This document shows, one piece after another, positions 7,426-15,301 of a DNA stretch of 64,000 nucleotides. The stretch is from Winogradskya consettensis (GTDB lineage Bacteria > Actinomycetota > Actinomycetes > Mycobacteriales > Micromonosporaceae). The notes under the pieces are model-generated. The model searched no databases. It saw only the letters and a list, made by a program, of their open reading frames with translations, and was not told where the DNA came from. The stretch covers positions 372,001 to 436,000 of the forward strand of contig NZ_BOQP01000008.1 in the NCBI RefSeq assembly GCF_018332715.1, in the 5' to 3' direction. Position 1 is the first letter of the stretch. Each line of letters opens with the position of its first letter. A program made the translations under genes and the position numbers.

Positions 7426-8829
7426 TCACGGGCGGGCTTGGCGGGGGAGCAGGAAGGTCAGCGCGGCCAGGGCGACGGTGATGCCGAGTCCTGCCTGGAG
7501 GCTGCGTTCGAAGCCGGCGAGGTAGCCCGGCGCGGCGAAGAAGACCGTGCCGATGGCGGCGATGCCGGTCGCTGAGCCCAGCTGCTGCAGCGTGTTGAGG
7601 ACGCCGGAGCCCGAGCCCACCTCGTCCTCGGTGAGGGCGGCGAGGACGAAGTCGAACAGCGGGGCGATCACGAGCCCGATGCCGAGGCCCCATACGAGCA
7701 GCGGCAGGGCGAGGTCCCAGCTGGTGACGGTCAGCTGCGTACGGGAGAGCACGACCAGCGTCAGGATCAGGCCCGCGGCCTGCAGGGCGTTGCCGAGCTG
7801 GAGGGTGTTGCGGCCGATCCGGGGGGCGAGGACCGCCGCTCCGATGATGGCGCCCACCGATGAGCCCAGGGCGAACGGGGTGGCGGTGAGGCCGGCGTGG
7901 ATCGCGGAGAAGCCCCGGCCGAGCTGGAGGAACAGGGTCAGCGCGAGGCCTACGCCGAAGGTGGCGCCGAAGAAGGCCAGGGTGATCAGTACGCCGCCCG
8001 AGAATCCGCGGTGGGAGAAGACCGACGGCTGGACCAGGGGGTCGCGGCCGGTGCGCAGGCGCAGCCGGGTCCAGAGGACGAGGGCGCCGAGGGTGGCCAG
8101 GCCTCCCGCGATCAGGGCGTAGGTCCAGGCGGGCCAGCCCGCTTCCCGGCCCTGGATCAGGGGGTACGCGATGAGCAGGGCCGCCGCGCCGACCAGCAGG
8201 GTCCCGGTGATGTCGAGGCGTGGGGCGGACTCGGCTCGGGACTGCGGGAAGATGCGGGTGGCGCCGACCGCGGCGAGGATGCCGATCGGCAGGTTGATCA
8301 GGAAGATCATGCGCCAGCCGGTGCCGAAGAGGTCGGCGTCGACGAGGACGCCGCCGAGGACCGGGCCGAGGACGGCGGCGAGGCCGACCACGGGGCCGAA
8401 GATCGAGAAGGCCCTGCCCTGATCGCCGGGGCTGAACGCCTCCTGGAGCAGCCCGAGCCCCTGGGGGATCAGGAGTGCGGCGGCGACACCCTGCAGCAGC
8501 CGGCCCGTGATCAGGGTCGGGGTGTCGGGGGCGAGTGCGCACAGCGCTGAGCAGGCGACAAACGCCCAGGCGCCGACGGCGAACAGGGTGCGGCGGCCGA
8601 AACGGTCACCGAGGCGGGCCCCGGCGATGAGGAACGCGGCGAGGGTGAGGGCGTAGCCGCCGGTGATCCATTGCAGGGCCGCGGAGCCGGCGTGCAGGTC
8701 GCGGGCGATGCTCGGCGCGGCCACGTTGACGATGGTGCTGTCGAGCAGGTCCATGATCTCCGCGCACAGGATCAGGGCGAGGATCAGCCACGCTCGGGGG
8801 TGGGTCTGACGTGCGGTGTCGACGGACAC
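7426..8829 (-). CDS. MFS multidrug efflux transporter, DHA2 (EmrB/QacA) type
   Basis: 467 residues, a proton-driven drug exporter with about 14 membrane segments. DHA2 features are MDLLDSTIVNVAAPSI in helix 1 (motif D1), LGDRFGRRTLFAVGA (motif A) and LLQGVAAALLIPQGLG with the motif C region around VVGLAAVLGPVLGGVLVD. The chosen GTG at 8829 is preceded by AGGAGG at ideal spacing; the frame stays open 17 codons further but has no ribosome site. A 36-bp perfect palindrome lies directly upstream and the PadR gene precedes it on the same strand. PadR regulators often control efflux pumps, so this pump is its likely target. Confidence 0.93.
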   Translation of the reverse strand: MSVDTARQTHPRAWLILALILCAEIMDLLDSTIVNVAAPSIARDLHAGSAALQWITGGYALTLAAFLIAGARLGDRFGRRTLFAVGAWAFVACSALCALAPDTPTLITGRLLQGVAAALLIPQGLGLLQEAFSPGDQGRAFSIFGPVVGLAAVLGPVLGGVLVDADLFGTGWRMIFLINLPIGILAAVGATRIFPQSRAESAPRLDITGTLLVGAAALLIAYPLIQGREAGWPAWTYALIAGGLATLGALVLWTRLRLRTGRDPLVQPSVFSHRGFSGGVLITLAFFGATFGVGLALTLFLQLGRGFSAIHAGLTATPFALGSSVGAIIGAAVLAPRIGRNTLQLGNALQAAGLILTLVVLSRTQLTVTSWDLALPLLVWGLGIGLVIAPLFDFVLAALTEDEVGSGSGVLNTLQQLGSATGIAAIGTVFFAAPGYLAGFERSLQAGLGITVALAALTFLLPRQARP

Positions 8830-8846
8830 GGAGCCTCCTGGTGACG

Positions 8847-8890
8847 TTTTGTTCAAGGGTGAATATTCACCCTTGAACAAAAATCGTCAA
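8847..8890 (-). promoter_or_regulatory. 36-bp perfect palindrome inside the efflux promoter
   Basis: The half site TTTTGTTCAAGGGTGAAT (8847-8864) is followed directly by its exact reverse complement (8865-8882). On the minus strand TTGACG (8890-8885) is a good -35, and 17 bp later AATATT (8867-8862) is the -10, so the palindrome fills the core promoter of the MFS gene. A dimer-of-dimers repressor is the natural reading. It could also form a strong hairpin in RNA, but there is no T-run in terminator position. Confidence 0.85.
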
Positions 8891-8920
8891 CAGGGAATGA
8901 CGTCGATCACGGGAGAGGGT

Positions 8921-9511
8921 CTACTCGCCGGCGAAGGTGTAACTGCCGGAACGGATACGCTCCAGGAGGGTGCGGGTGAACGTGAGCTCGCCGTCGAGAC
9001 GACCCGCGGCCAGCTTGACGAACTCGACCGAGTGCGGCGGCTTGGTGACGCTGTCCAGGACGGTCTGCTTCTCGTCGAACTCGAACTGCCGCAGCTGGCT
9101 CTCCAGCCGGGAGACCCGCTCCTCGATGGCGGCCGTCACCTCGTCGCGCGTCAGGGCGACCAGGAAACAGAGCGCTGCCATGAAGGGCGCCGTACGGTAC
9201 GGGCTGACCTCCCACAACGCGCTGCGCAGCAGGCTCGTGAACGCCGACTCGCCCTCGTCGGTGAGGCGGAATTTGGTGCTGTCCTTGTGACCCCGCCCGC
9301 TCGTCGCGACCTTGTCGGTGACCTCGGCGACGAACCCGTCCTTGACCAGCGCGCGCAGCGCCCCGTAGATCGAGCCGGGGTTCACGCTGGCCCACTCCTG
9401 CACGCCCCAGCTGGTCAGCTCGCGCATGATGGCGTACCCCGTCGCCGGTTGTTCCTGACGGGTGGCGCCCAGCACGAGGAGCCGGGTCGGGTCGACACTC
9501 ATGAAGGACAT
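8921..9511 (-). CDS. PadR-family transcriptional regulator
   Basis: About 196 residues. The winged helix is typical of PadR (GYAIMRELTSWG, NPGSIYGALRALVKDGFVAEV, KFRLTDEGESAF), followed by the long C-terminal dimerisation helices (EERVSRLESQLRQFEFDEKQ). ATG 9511 or 9502 could be the start. The MFS pump follows downstream on the same strand after a 36-bp palindrome, so this protein is the best candidate to bind it. PadR proteins usually repress efflux genes and are released by the drug itself. Confidence 0.92.
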   Translation of the reverse strand: MSFMSVDPTRLLVLGATRQEQPATGYAIMRELTSWGVQEWASVNPGSIYGALRALVKDGFVAEVTDKVATSGRGHKDSTKFRLTDEGESAFTSLLRSALWEVSPYRTAPFMAALCFLVALTRDEVTAAIEERVSRLESQLRQFEFDEKQTVLDSVTKPPHSVEFVKLAAGRLDGELTFTRTLLERIRSGSYTFAGE

Positions 9512-9546
9512 CGTGTCATGGCCGCCGCGCCGCGAACGGTTGCCGG

Positions 9547-10551
9547 TCAGCGCAGCAGGACGGCGATCAGGTCTGTGCCCAGGGCCGCCGTCGCGGTGAG
9601 GTCGAGGCGGTGGCTGGTGTAGCGGCCGGTGCGGGTGCTGTGGAGCAGGCCTGCCGCGCGCAGGGTGGCCAGGTGGCGGGAGACCTCGGGGGCGGTGAGG
9701 CGCAGGGCCTCGGCGAGTTCGGTGGTCGTCCGGGGTGCGCGGGCGAGGCTCCGGCAGAGCTGGAGGCGTACGGGATGGGCGAACGCGTCGAGCCGGCGCC
9801 GGACCAGGCCCGGGGCGGCGGCCGGCGCCGGGGTGATCGGGTACTGCACCACGGGCTGCCAGCTGGGGGCGTACACGGCGAGCAGGTGAGGGTGACCGAA
9901 GACGGTCGGGACGAACGTCAGGCCGTGCGCCGCGGTGGTGCTGTCGTTCTGGAGTTTGTCCAGGGTGATCCGGGTGCCGTGCAGGGCCAGGGCCGGCGAC
10001 ATCGCGGCGAGGGCGGCGCTCAGGCCGTGCCGGGCGTGCAGGTCGGACTTGTGCCGGGCGTCGGCGGCGAGCGTGGTGCGGATGCCCTGCCAGGCCGCGT
10101 CGAAGAACTCGGTGGCGCAGTCCTCGAGGATGCGCCGGACGTGGGCGCGGGCACCGGACGGGTCGCTGAGCAGGCGGGCGGCGAACGCGGCCTGGCGCGG
10201 GCCCCGGGCCGCCATGAGCTCGACGAGCCGGTCGGGCGCGGGTGCCCCGAACGACAGGCGGGACGAGCCGCACGTCGTGACCAGCGCGGACGCGACGTAC
10301 ACCCCGTCGGGTAGTTGATCGATGCGGTCGAGCTCCGCCTCGAGGGTGGGCCGGGGGTCGGCCGGTAACAGGAAGTCGGCCCGCGACGAGCGCCACAGGA
10401 ACTCGGCGTCCAGCAGGCGGTCGGCGAACGCCGCGCTCACCCGGGTCTGCGGCGCGCGGACGTGCAGCATCGCGGCGAGCTCGGCCAGCGGGGACGGCGC
10501 GATCGTGAGCCGTTGCGGTGCCAGCCCGGTGATGTCGATCGTCAACGCCAT
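9547..10551 (-). CDS. ArsR-type winged-helix regulator with long N-terminal domain (DUF5937-like)
   Basis: About 334 residues. The C-terminal ~90 residues are an ArsR winged helix (RRLDAFAHPVRLQLCRSLARAPRTTTELAEALRLTAPEVSRHLATLRAAGLL). The N-terminal ~240 residues begin LTIDITGLAPQRLTIAPSPLAELAA, typical of a large actinobacterial family of unknown ligand. ATG 10551 is chosen; ATG 10560 is an alternative. It is divergent from the MFS gene at 10653 and probably controls it; the roughly 100 bp between them shows no obvious palindrome. It lies 35 bp upstream of the PadR gene on the same strand. Confidence 0.85.
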   Translation of the reverse strand: MALTIDITGLAPQRLTIAPSPLAELAAMLHVRAPQTRVSAAFADRLLDAEFLWRSSRADFLLPADPRPTLEAELDRIDQLPDGVYVASALVTTCGSSRLSFGAPAPDRLVELMAARGPRQAAFAARLLSDPSGARAHVRRILEDCATEFFDAAWQGIRTTLAADARHKSDLHARHGLSAALAAMSPALALHGTRITLDKLQNDSTTAAHGLTFVPTVFGHPHLLAVYAPSWQPVVQYPITPAPAAAPGLVRRRLDAFAHPVRLQLCRSLARAPRTTTELAEALRLTAPEVSRHLATLRAAGLLHSTRTGRYTSHRLDLTATAALGTDLIAVLLR

Positions 10552-10652
10552 GTGCCGCATTGTCGCGCGCCCGGCTGTGCGCGGGCGAGCCGGTTGACGA
10601 AGATCCGCAACTGGCGCGGCGTACGCGGCAAGCGGGGGTCAGGGTTGCCGCC

Positions 10653-11786
10653 ATGTCACTGCGTCGTTACTCGGCCGCGCTGCTCGTCGACGCCCTGGGC
10701 GCCGGTCTGCTGCGGCCGTTCCTGCTGCTCTACGGTCTCACCGTCGTCCATCTCAGCACCGCCGGGACCGGGCTGGCGCTCTCCGCGGGCCTGCTGCTCG
10801 GCCTGATCGCCGTCCCGCTGACCGGGCGCTGGATCGACTCCGGTGCCCGCGGATGGCCGGTCGCCGCGACGATGCTGATCCGCGCGGCCGGGATCGGGCT
10901 GCTGCTCCAGGCGTCCGGCCCGGTCGTGTTCGGCCTGGCCGCGCTGCTGCTCGGCGCGGGCGGTCAGGTCTTCCCGGCGGCGCACGCGGCGCTGGTCAGC
11001 TCGCTCGTGGACGGTCCCGCCGACCGGGCGCTCGCGGGTGCCCGCGCGTTGCGTAACGCCGGGCTCGGGGCGGGCGCGCTGATCGCCGCGGTCGCGGTCA
11101 CCGGTGGCCCCGACGCGTTGCGGCTGCTCGCCGCGATCAATGCTGCTGGCTATCTGGTCGCGGCGGGCCTGGTGCTCTCGCTGCCGCAGCGCGGAATTCC
11201 CCGGCTCGTGCGGCCCGAGCCGGTCGAAGGGCCGGCCCTGGGACCACTGTTGATCGCCAATCTTGCGTACGCGTTGTGCTTCGGTGTTCTCGAAGTCGCC
11301 CTCCCCGCCCTGCTCGTCACCCGGATGCACGCCGCGCCGGCCTGGTCCGCGGCGGTGTTCGCGGGCAACACTGTGCTGGTGGTCGCGATCCAGACGCTCG
11401 TGGTGGTACGCCTCGCGGGGCACCCCCGGCGGCGGGTGCTGGCGGCTTCCGGGGTGGTGCTCGCGTGCTCGTACCTGGGATTCTGGGCCGCGGGGGAGTC
11501 CGGCGCGCTGGGGCCGGTGCTGGTGGCGGCGGTCGCGGTGCCGTACACGATCGGCGAGATCCTGTATGCGGGCAGCGGCACGGCTCTGGTCGCCGCCGCC
11601 GCGCCGGCGCATCTGCTGGGGCGGGCGTTGTCGCGCTGGCAGTTGTCGACCGGGCTGGCGTCGGCCGCGGCGCCTGCGGTGCTCACCTCGTTGCTCGCCG
11701 CCGGGCCGGCCGCGCTGTGGGGCGTGCTCACCGCGGGCACCCTCGGCGCGGCGGTCGCGGTCCGCCGCTGGGCCCCGGCAGTCTGA
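10653..11786 (+). CDS. MFS transporter (12-helix type)
   Basis: 377 residues with about 12 predicted membrane helices and a central loop. The motif A region GRWIDSGARGWPVAATML follows helix 2, and RALRNAGLGAGALIAAVAVTGG resembles the helix 5 motif. The substrate is unknown. It is divergent from the ArsR-type gene, which is the usual arrangement for a regulator and its exporter. The cytoplasmic loop between helices 6 and 7 contains LVRPEPVEGPALG, which looks like the translation of a REP-type DNA repeat that inserted without breaking the frame. Confidence 0.88.
   Translation: MSLRRYSAALLVDALGAGLLRPFLLLYGLTVVHLSTAGTGLALSAGLLLGLIAVPLTGRWIDSGARGWPVAATMLIRAAGIGLLLQASGPVVFGLAALLLGAGGQVFPAAHAALVSSLVDGPADRALAGARALRNAGLGAGALIAAVAVTGGPDALRLLAAINAAGYLVAAGLVLSLPQRGIPRLVRPEPVEGPALGPLLIANLAYALCFGVLEVALPALLVTRMHAAPAWSAAVFAGNTVLVVAIQTLVVVRLAGHPRRRVLAASGVVLACSYLGFWAAGESGALGPVLVAAVAVPYTIGEILYAGSGTALVAAAAPAHLLGRALSRWQLSTGLASAAAPAVLTSLLAAGPAALWGVLTAGTLGAAVAVRRWAPAV
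11201..11236. repeat. REP-like palindromic sequence inside the MFS gene
   Basis: GGCTCG-tgcggcc-CGAGCC forms a hairpin and is followed by CGGTCGAAGGGCCGG. The encoded peptides (LVRPEPVEG on +, PFDRLGPHEPG on -) closely resemble those made by REP elements read through in other genomes. It falls in the loop between membrane helices 6 and 7, where an in-frame insertion is tolerable. Confidence 0.5.
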
Positions 11787-12074
11787 GCCGCTGGTCTGAA
11801 GCTCGCCGGCCCCGTCGGTGGCGGGGACACCGTCCGGGAACTGGCCGCGCGGTGTCGTCACATTCCGTCACCTCAGCCAGAACCTATGTGACAATTGCGG
11901 CTGCCCGGTCCAGGCCGGTCACCGGCATCTGAGCATCCGCCGGGTGGGCCGAATACAGAGCGACCGGCGGGTGTCCCAGCGTTGTGGTTGCGGGGCTCGG
12001 TGACCGCGCCGACGATGCCGTAGCCGCCGACGCCGGCCGCGCTTTCGTCGGCCGGCGGCTGCTGGTCGGTTGGG
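11787..12074. other. Intergenic region without a supported gene
   Basis: This is the gap between the convergent MFS and sigma-factor genes. I see no ribosome site followed by a convincing coding frame. A plus-strand 61-codon frame (11818-12003) carries a few Cys residues (LCDNCGC, CGCG) but no family resemblance. GTCACATTCCGTCACC... and other weak repeats are present, but no clear terminator. Confidence 0.5.
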
Positions 12075-13229
12075 TCAAGCCTCGCCCGGGTGGAGCCGGG
12101 TGTTGAGGCGGGCGGCCTGGCGGGTGAGGTGGTCGCGTTCGGCGAGGTTGGGGGACTTGCGGGCGGCGTCGGCGTACAGCCGGGCCGCGGTCGCCGGGTC
12201 GCCGTCGCGTTCGTGCAGCCACGCGGCCACGGCGGTGTGCCGGGGCAAAGACTCGTCCAGCCCGGCGAGTGCCGCCAGGCCGGCGCGCGGGCCGTCCGCC
12301 TCGCCGACGGCGACCGCGCGGTTGAGCCGCACGATCGGGTTGTCGGTGAGCCGCGCGAGTTCGTCGTACCACTCGACGATCTGCACCCAGTCTGTCTCGG
12401 CGGCGGTGGGTGCGTCGGCGTGCAGGGCCGCGATGGCGGCCTGGGCCTGGAATTCGCCGAGCCGGTCCCGCGCGAGGGCCGCCTGCAGGATCTCGACGCC
12501 CTCGGCGATCGCCGTGGTGTCCCACCTGCTGCGGTCCTGCTCGGCGAGCGGCACCAGGCTGCCGTCCGGGGCTGTCCGGGCGGCGCGCCGGGCATTGTGC
12601 AGCAGCATCAGGGCGAGCAGGCCCGCGACCTCGGGGTGGTCGATCGCCGCCGCGAGCTGCCGGGTGAGCCGGACCGCCTCGGCAGCCAGGTCGACATCGC
12701 CGGAGTAGCCCTCGTTGAACACCAGGTAGAGCACCCGCAGCACGGTGGCGACATCGCCGGGCTGGTCGAACCGTACGCCGCTCACCGTGCGCTTGGCCCG
12801 GCTGATCCGCTGCGCCATGGAGGCCTCGGGCACGAGGTACGCCCCGGCGATCTGCCGCGTGGTGAGCCCGCCGACGGCGCGCAGCGTGAGCGCGACCGCG
12901 GAAGACGGGGTCAGCGACGGGTGGGCGCACAGGAAGTACAGCTGGAGCGTGTCGTCGACCCCGGAGGCGGGCCCGGGCTGCGGCTCCTCCTCGACGACGT
13001 CCTCGCGGCGGCGGCGGGCGGCATCCGCCCGGGCGATGTCGAGGAACCGGCGCCAGGCGACGGTGACCAGCCAGCCCTTCGGGTCCCGCGGCGGATCATC
13101 GGGCCAGCTGCGGACCGCTTCGATCAGCGCCTCCTGCACGGCGTCCTCGGCCGCCGCGAAGTCAGCTCCGCGGCGGACGAGGACGGCGAGAACCTCCGGG
13201 GTCAGCGTCCGGAGCAGGACCTCGTTCAC
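12075..13229 (-). CDS. ECF RNA polymerase sigma factor, ECF42 group (with C-terminal extension)
   Basis: 384 residues. Region 2 (AAAEDAVQEALIEAVRSWP, PKGWLVTVAWRRFLDIARAD) and region 4 (LTLRAVGGLTTRQIAGAYLVPEASMAQRISRAKR) are in the first ~180. The rest is the TPR-like extension of this group (VLYLVFNEGYSGDVDL, RLNRAVAVGEADGPRAGL). The GTG start overlaps the stop of the YCII gene (GTGA), so the two are translationally coupled. ECF42 sigmas lack an anti-sigma factor and are found next to a DGPF/YCII protein, as here. The C-terminal extension is needed for activity in the studied cases. Confidence 0.95.
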   Translation of the reverse strand: MNEVLLRTLTPEVLAVLVRRGADFAAAEDAVQEALIEAVRSWPDDPPRDPKGWLVTVAWRRFLDIARADAARRRREDVVEEEPQPGPASGVDDTLQLYFLCAHPSLTPSSAVALTLRAVGGLTTRQIAGAYLVPEASMAQRISRAKRTVSGVRFDQPGDVATVLRVLYLVFNEGYSGDVDLAAEAVRLTRQLAAAIDHPEVAGLLALMLLHNARRAARTAPDGSLVPLAEQDRSRWDTTAIAEGVEILQAALARDRLGEFQAQAAIAALHADAPTAAETDWVQIVEWYDELARLTDNPIVRLNRAVAVGEADGPRAGLAALAGLDESLPRHTAVAAWLHERDGDPATAARLYADAARKSPNLAERDHLTRQAARLNTRLHPGEA

Positions 13230-13633
13230 TCCGTGATGGTGGGAGGCCCGGTCAGGAACGGGCGCACCTCGAGCCACTCGTGGATCGGCCGGCCACCGGC
13301 CCCGGGAGCGGCCGACAGCTCCCCGGCGAGCTCGATCGCCCGCTTCTCGCTGTCGACGTCGATGATCATCCAGCCCGCGATCAGGTCCTTCGTCTCGGCG
13401 AACGGCCCGTCGGTGACCGGCGGCCGGTCCTCACCGTCGTAGCGCACCCACATCCCGGTGGGAGCGAGGGCCTGCCCGTCGACCCACTCACCGGTCTTCT
13501 CCAGCTGAGCCGAGAAATCCCACATGTACTGCATGTGCGCCGAGACCTCCTCCGGCGTCCACTTGTCCATGGGCACGTCGTTGACCGGGGTCTTCGCGCC
13601 GCGGTAGTGCTTGAGCAGCAGATACTTGGCCAT
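13226..13633 (-). CDS. YCII/DGPF-domain protein, ECF42 partner
   Basis: 135 residues with the YCII-related fold and the signature DGPFAETKDLIAGWMIIDVDS that gives the DGPF domain its name. The N terminus MAKYLLLKHY is typical, and ATG 13633 follows GAGGAG at good spacing. Its end overlaps the sigma gene start by four bases. In known ECF42 regulons the DGPF genes are both neighbours and targets of the sigma factor. The biochemical function is unknown; the fold resembles small dimeric ferredoxin-like enzymes. Confidence 0.93.
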   Translation of the reverse strand: MAKYLLLKHYRGAKTPVNDVPMDKWTPEEVSAHMQYMWDFSAQLEKTGEWVDGQALAPTGMWVRYDGEDRPPVTDGPFAETKDLIAGWMIIDVDSEKRAIELAGELSAAPGAGGRPIHEWLEVRPFLTGPPTITE

Positions 13634-13685
13634 CGTGGTTCTCCTCGGTGCGACTGCGACCCATTGTGGCCGCGTTCGCACCGGG

Positions 13686-13712
13686 GACGGAGCCCGACAC
13701 GGCTTCTCGACA
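13686..13712 (-). promoter_or_regulatory. Probable ECF42-dependent promoter
   Basis: On the minus strand TGTCGA (13712-13707) is followed after exactly 17 bp by CGTC (13689-13686). This fits the reported ECF42 consensus as I recall it (TGTCGA at -35, CGA/TC at -10). It lies 53-79 bp upstream of the YCII start, so the YCII-sigma operon would be autoregulated. Confidence 0.7.
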
Positions 13713-13729
13713 TCCCGGCCCGGAAAACT

Positions 13730-14635
13730 TCACAAACTTTTGGACACGGCTTCGCGTACGGCCGGAGCCACCTCGACCGCCCACCGCCCCAGGGTGACCG
13801 CGTCAGCAGTGCCCCCGACGGGCGTGAACAGCGTGAAACCCGCCGCGCCGTGCTCCAGCACCGCCCCGGTCAGCTCCTCGACCCACTGCGCCACCGAGCC
13901 CCCGAGCCACTTCCCGGTGTCCCGGTCGCGGGTGACGCCGAGGGGGAGGTCGGTGATCATGCCCTGCAGGTTGTAGATCGTCCGGATGTCGCGCGGGTCG
14001 CGTCCCGCTGCGGTCGCGGCGGCGTCGATGACCGGGCGTGAGCTGCGGAACCGGTCGCTGAGCCAGTCCGCGCCGTGCCCCGGGATCCAGCCGTCGGCGA
14101 CCCGCCCGGTGACCGCCAGGGACTTCGCGCCGACCGAGCCCGTCCACACCGGAGGAGCGGCCACCGGCGCCGGCTCGATCCCGTCGACGCGGTAGTGCAC
14201 GCCGTGGTGGGTTACCGGTCGGCCGGTCGCGCTCAGTTCGCGTACCAGGATGATCGCCTCCTCGAAGGCCTCCACCGCGGCACCGGGAGAGAGCCGCGGC
14301 ACCCCCATCGCGGTGATCCGGTCCCAGATCCCGCCCGCACCGGCACCGAGAATGACCCGCCCGCCCGACAGCGCGGACAGCGAGGTGATCGTGCGGGCCA
14401 GCATCGCCGGCGGCCGCAACGGCACATTGGTGACATTGGCGAGACCCGAGATCCGCCGGGTCCGCCCCAGAACGAAACCGATCATCGCGTACGCGTCCAG
14501 CCGCCCGCCCAGATAGGGATGGTCGGAGATCGAGAAGTGATCGAGCCCATCGGCATCCGCCTGCTCGACGCTGCGCAGAATCCCGGGCACCTCGGCGATC
14601 TCATGCTGCGTCCCGAACCCGAAAACAACGCTCAT
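13730..14635 (-). CDS. LLM-class F420-dependent oxidoreductase
   Basis: 301 residues, a luciferase-like TIM-barrel oxidoreductase. Family marks are the N-terminal VVFGFGTQ strand, SISDHPYLGGRLDAYAMIGFVLGRT, RPPAMLARTITSLSALSGGRVILGAGAGG and VWTGSVGAKSLAVTGRVADGWIPG. These are the features of F420-using members rather than FMN monooxygenases. ATG 14635 follows GGGAGGGG. A MarR gene lies just upstream on the same strand, and two TTCG-N5-CGAA sites separate the two, so MarR-controlled expression is likely. The substrate is unknown. Confidence 0.92.
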   Translation of the reverse strand: MSVVFGFGTQHEIAEVPGILRSVEQADADGLDHFSISDHPYLGGRLDAYAMIGFVLGRTRRISGLANVTNVPLRPPAMLARTITSLSALSGGRVILGAGAGGIWDRITAMGVPRLSPGAAVEAFEEAIILVRELSATGRPVTHHGVHYRVDGIEPAPVAAPPVWTGSVGAKSLAVTGRVADGWIPGHGADWLSDRFRSSRPVIDAAATAAGRDPRDIRTIYNLQGMITDLPLGVTRDRDTGKWLGGSVAQWVEELTGAVLEHGAAGFTLFTPVGGTADAVTLGRWAVEVAPAVREAVSKSL

Positions 14636-14658
14636 GGTGTTCCCCTCCCGCAGGTAAG

Positions 14659-14693
14659 TTCGCACCACGAACTTTATTAGTTCGTACTGCGAA
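14659..14693. promoter_or_regulatory. Twin MarR-type operators
   Basis: TTCGCACCACGAA (14659-14671) and TTCGTACTGCGAA (14681-14693) both fit TTCG-N5-CGAA, with centres 22 bp apart (two helix turns). The second overlaps the last codons of the MarR gene. They lie just upstream of the LLM oxidoreductase and probably bind the MarR protein. Confidence 0.72.
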
Positions 14694-15153
14694 CCGTAAA
14701 GTCCCCCGGCTCCGCAAAAACCATCGGCACCTCGTTCTCCTGAACCACCCGCCCCAGCAACGCACCCAGCGCTTCCCGCTCACCGGCATCCAGCCCGTTG
14801 GCGAGCTCGTCGATCCGCCGGCAGGTCTCGGGATAGAACACGTCAACGAGCTCCCGCCCTCCGGCGGTCAGCCCGACGTGGACGCCACGGGTGTCCTTCG
14901 GATTCGGCAGCCGCTCGACCAGGCCGTTCCGCTCGGTACGGTCGACGAGCCCGGTAAGACTCGACTTCGCCAACCCGAGCATCGCGTTCAACTCACCCAT
15001 GCCGTACGGCTGCACCATCAGCACGCAGAGCAACTGCCCCTGCTGCGAGGTGATCCCATGCTCCCGCGCCGACCTCTCATACACCGCATTCACCAGGAAC
15101 GCCGCCCGAACCAGCCCGGTCACCACCCCGACCGACCCACCCTGCTCACCCAT
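14677..15153 (-). CDS. MarR-family transcriptional regulator
   Basis: 158 residues with the MarR winged helix: SQQGQLLCVLMVQPYGMGELNAMLGLAKSSLTGLVDRTERNGLVERLPNPKDTRGVHVGLTAGG. This includes the wing motif D.R...V.LT..G. Long N- and C-terminal helices form the dimer. Its stop lies inside an operator-like site for the downstream LLM oxidoreductase gene, so it probably represses that gene and may be relieved by a small aromatic or oxidant. The ligand is unknown. Confidence 0.93.
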   Translation of the reverse strand: MGEQGGSVGVVTGLVRAAFLVNAVYERSAREHGITSQQGQLLCVLMVQPYGMGELNAMLGLAKSSLTGLVDRTERNGLVERLPNPKDTRGVHVGLTAGGRELVDVFYPETCRRIDELANGLDAGEREALGALLGRVVQENEVPMVFAEPGDFTVRSTN

Positions 15154-15193
15154 TCCCGCAGCGTACTGCGCCTCGCTCTGCCCGCATCGTCCC

Positions 15194-15301
15194 TCAGAGC
15201 AGGCGGTCGTCCATGACCGGGCCTTCCGGCCCCGGGGTGAGCGCCGGAGCGGAAGTCAGCGCGTAGACGAGTTCACGCGAGTCGATGGGAGTGGTCGTCA
15301 T
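15194..15301 (-). CDS. 35-residue micro-ORF coupled to the S1-domain gene
   Basis: The ATG at 15301 overlaps the stop codon of the S1-domain gene as ATGA, the classic sign of translational coupling. It encodes 35 residues beginning MTTTPIDSRELVYAL and ending GPVMDDRLL, with no membrane segment or known motif. It is too short for usual gene finders. It may be a real small protein partner of the S1 protein or a chance frame. The overlap and the absence of other use for the DNA favour a gene. Confidence 0.5.
   Translation of the reverse strand: MTTTPIDSRELVYALTSAPALTPGPEGPVMDDRLL

Noticed and set aside
11818-12003. 61-codon frame with Cys clusters (LCDNCGC, CGCG)
   Set aside because: Looks zinc-ribbon-like at first, but no ribosome site, no family pattern and poor codon composition.
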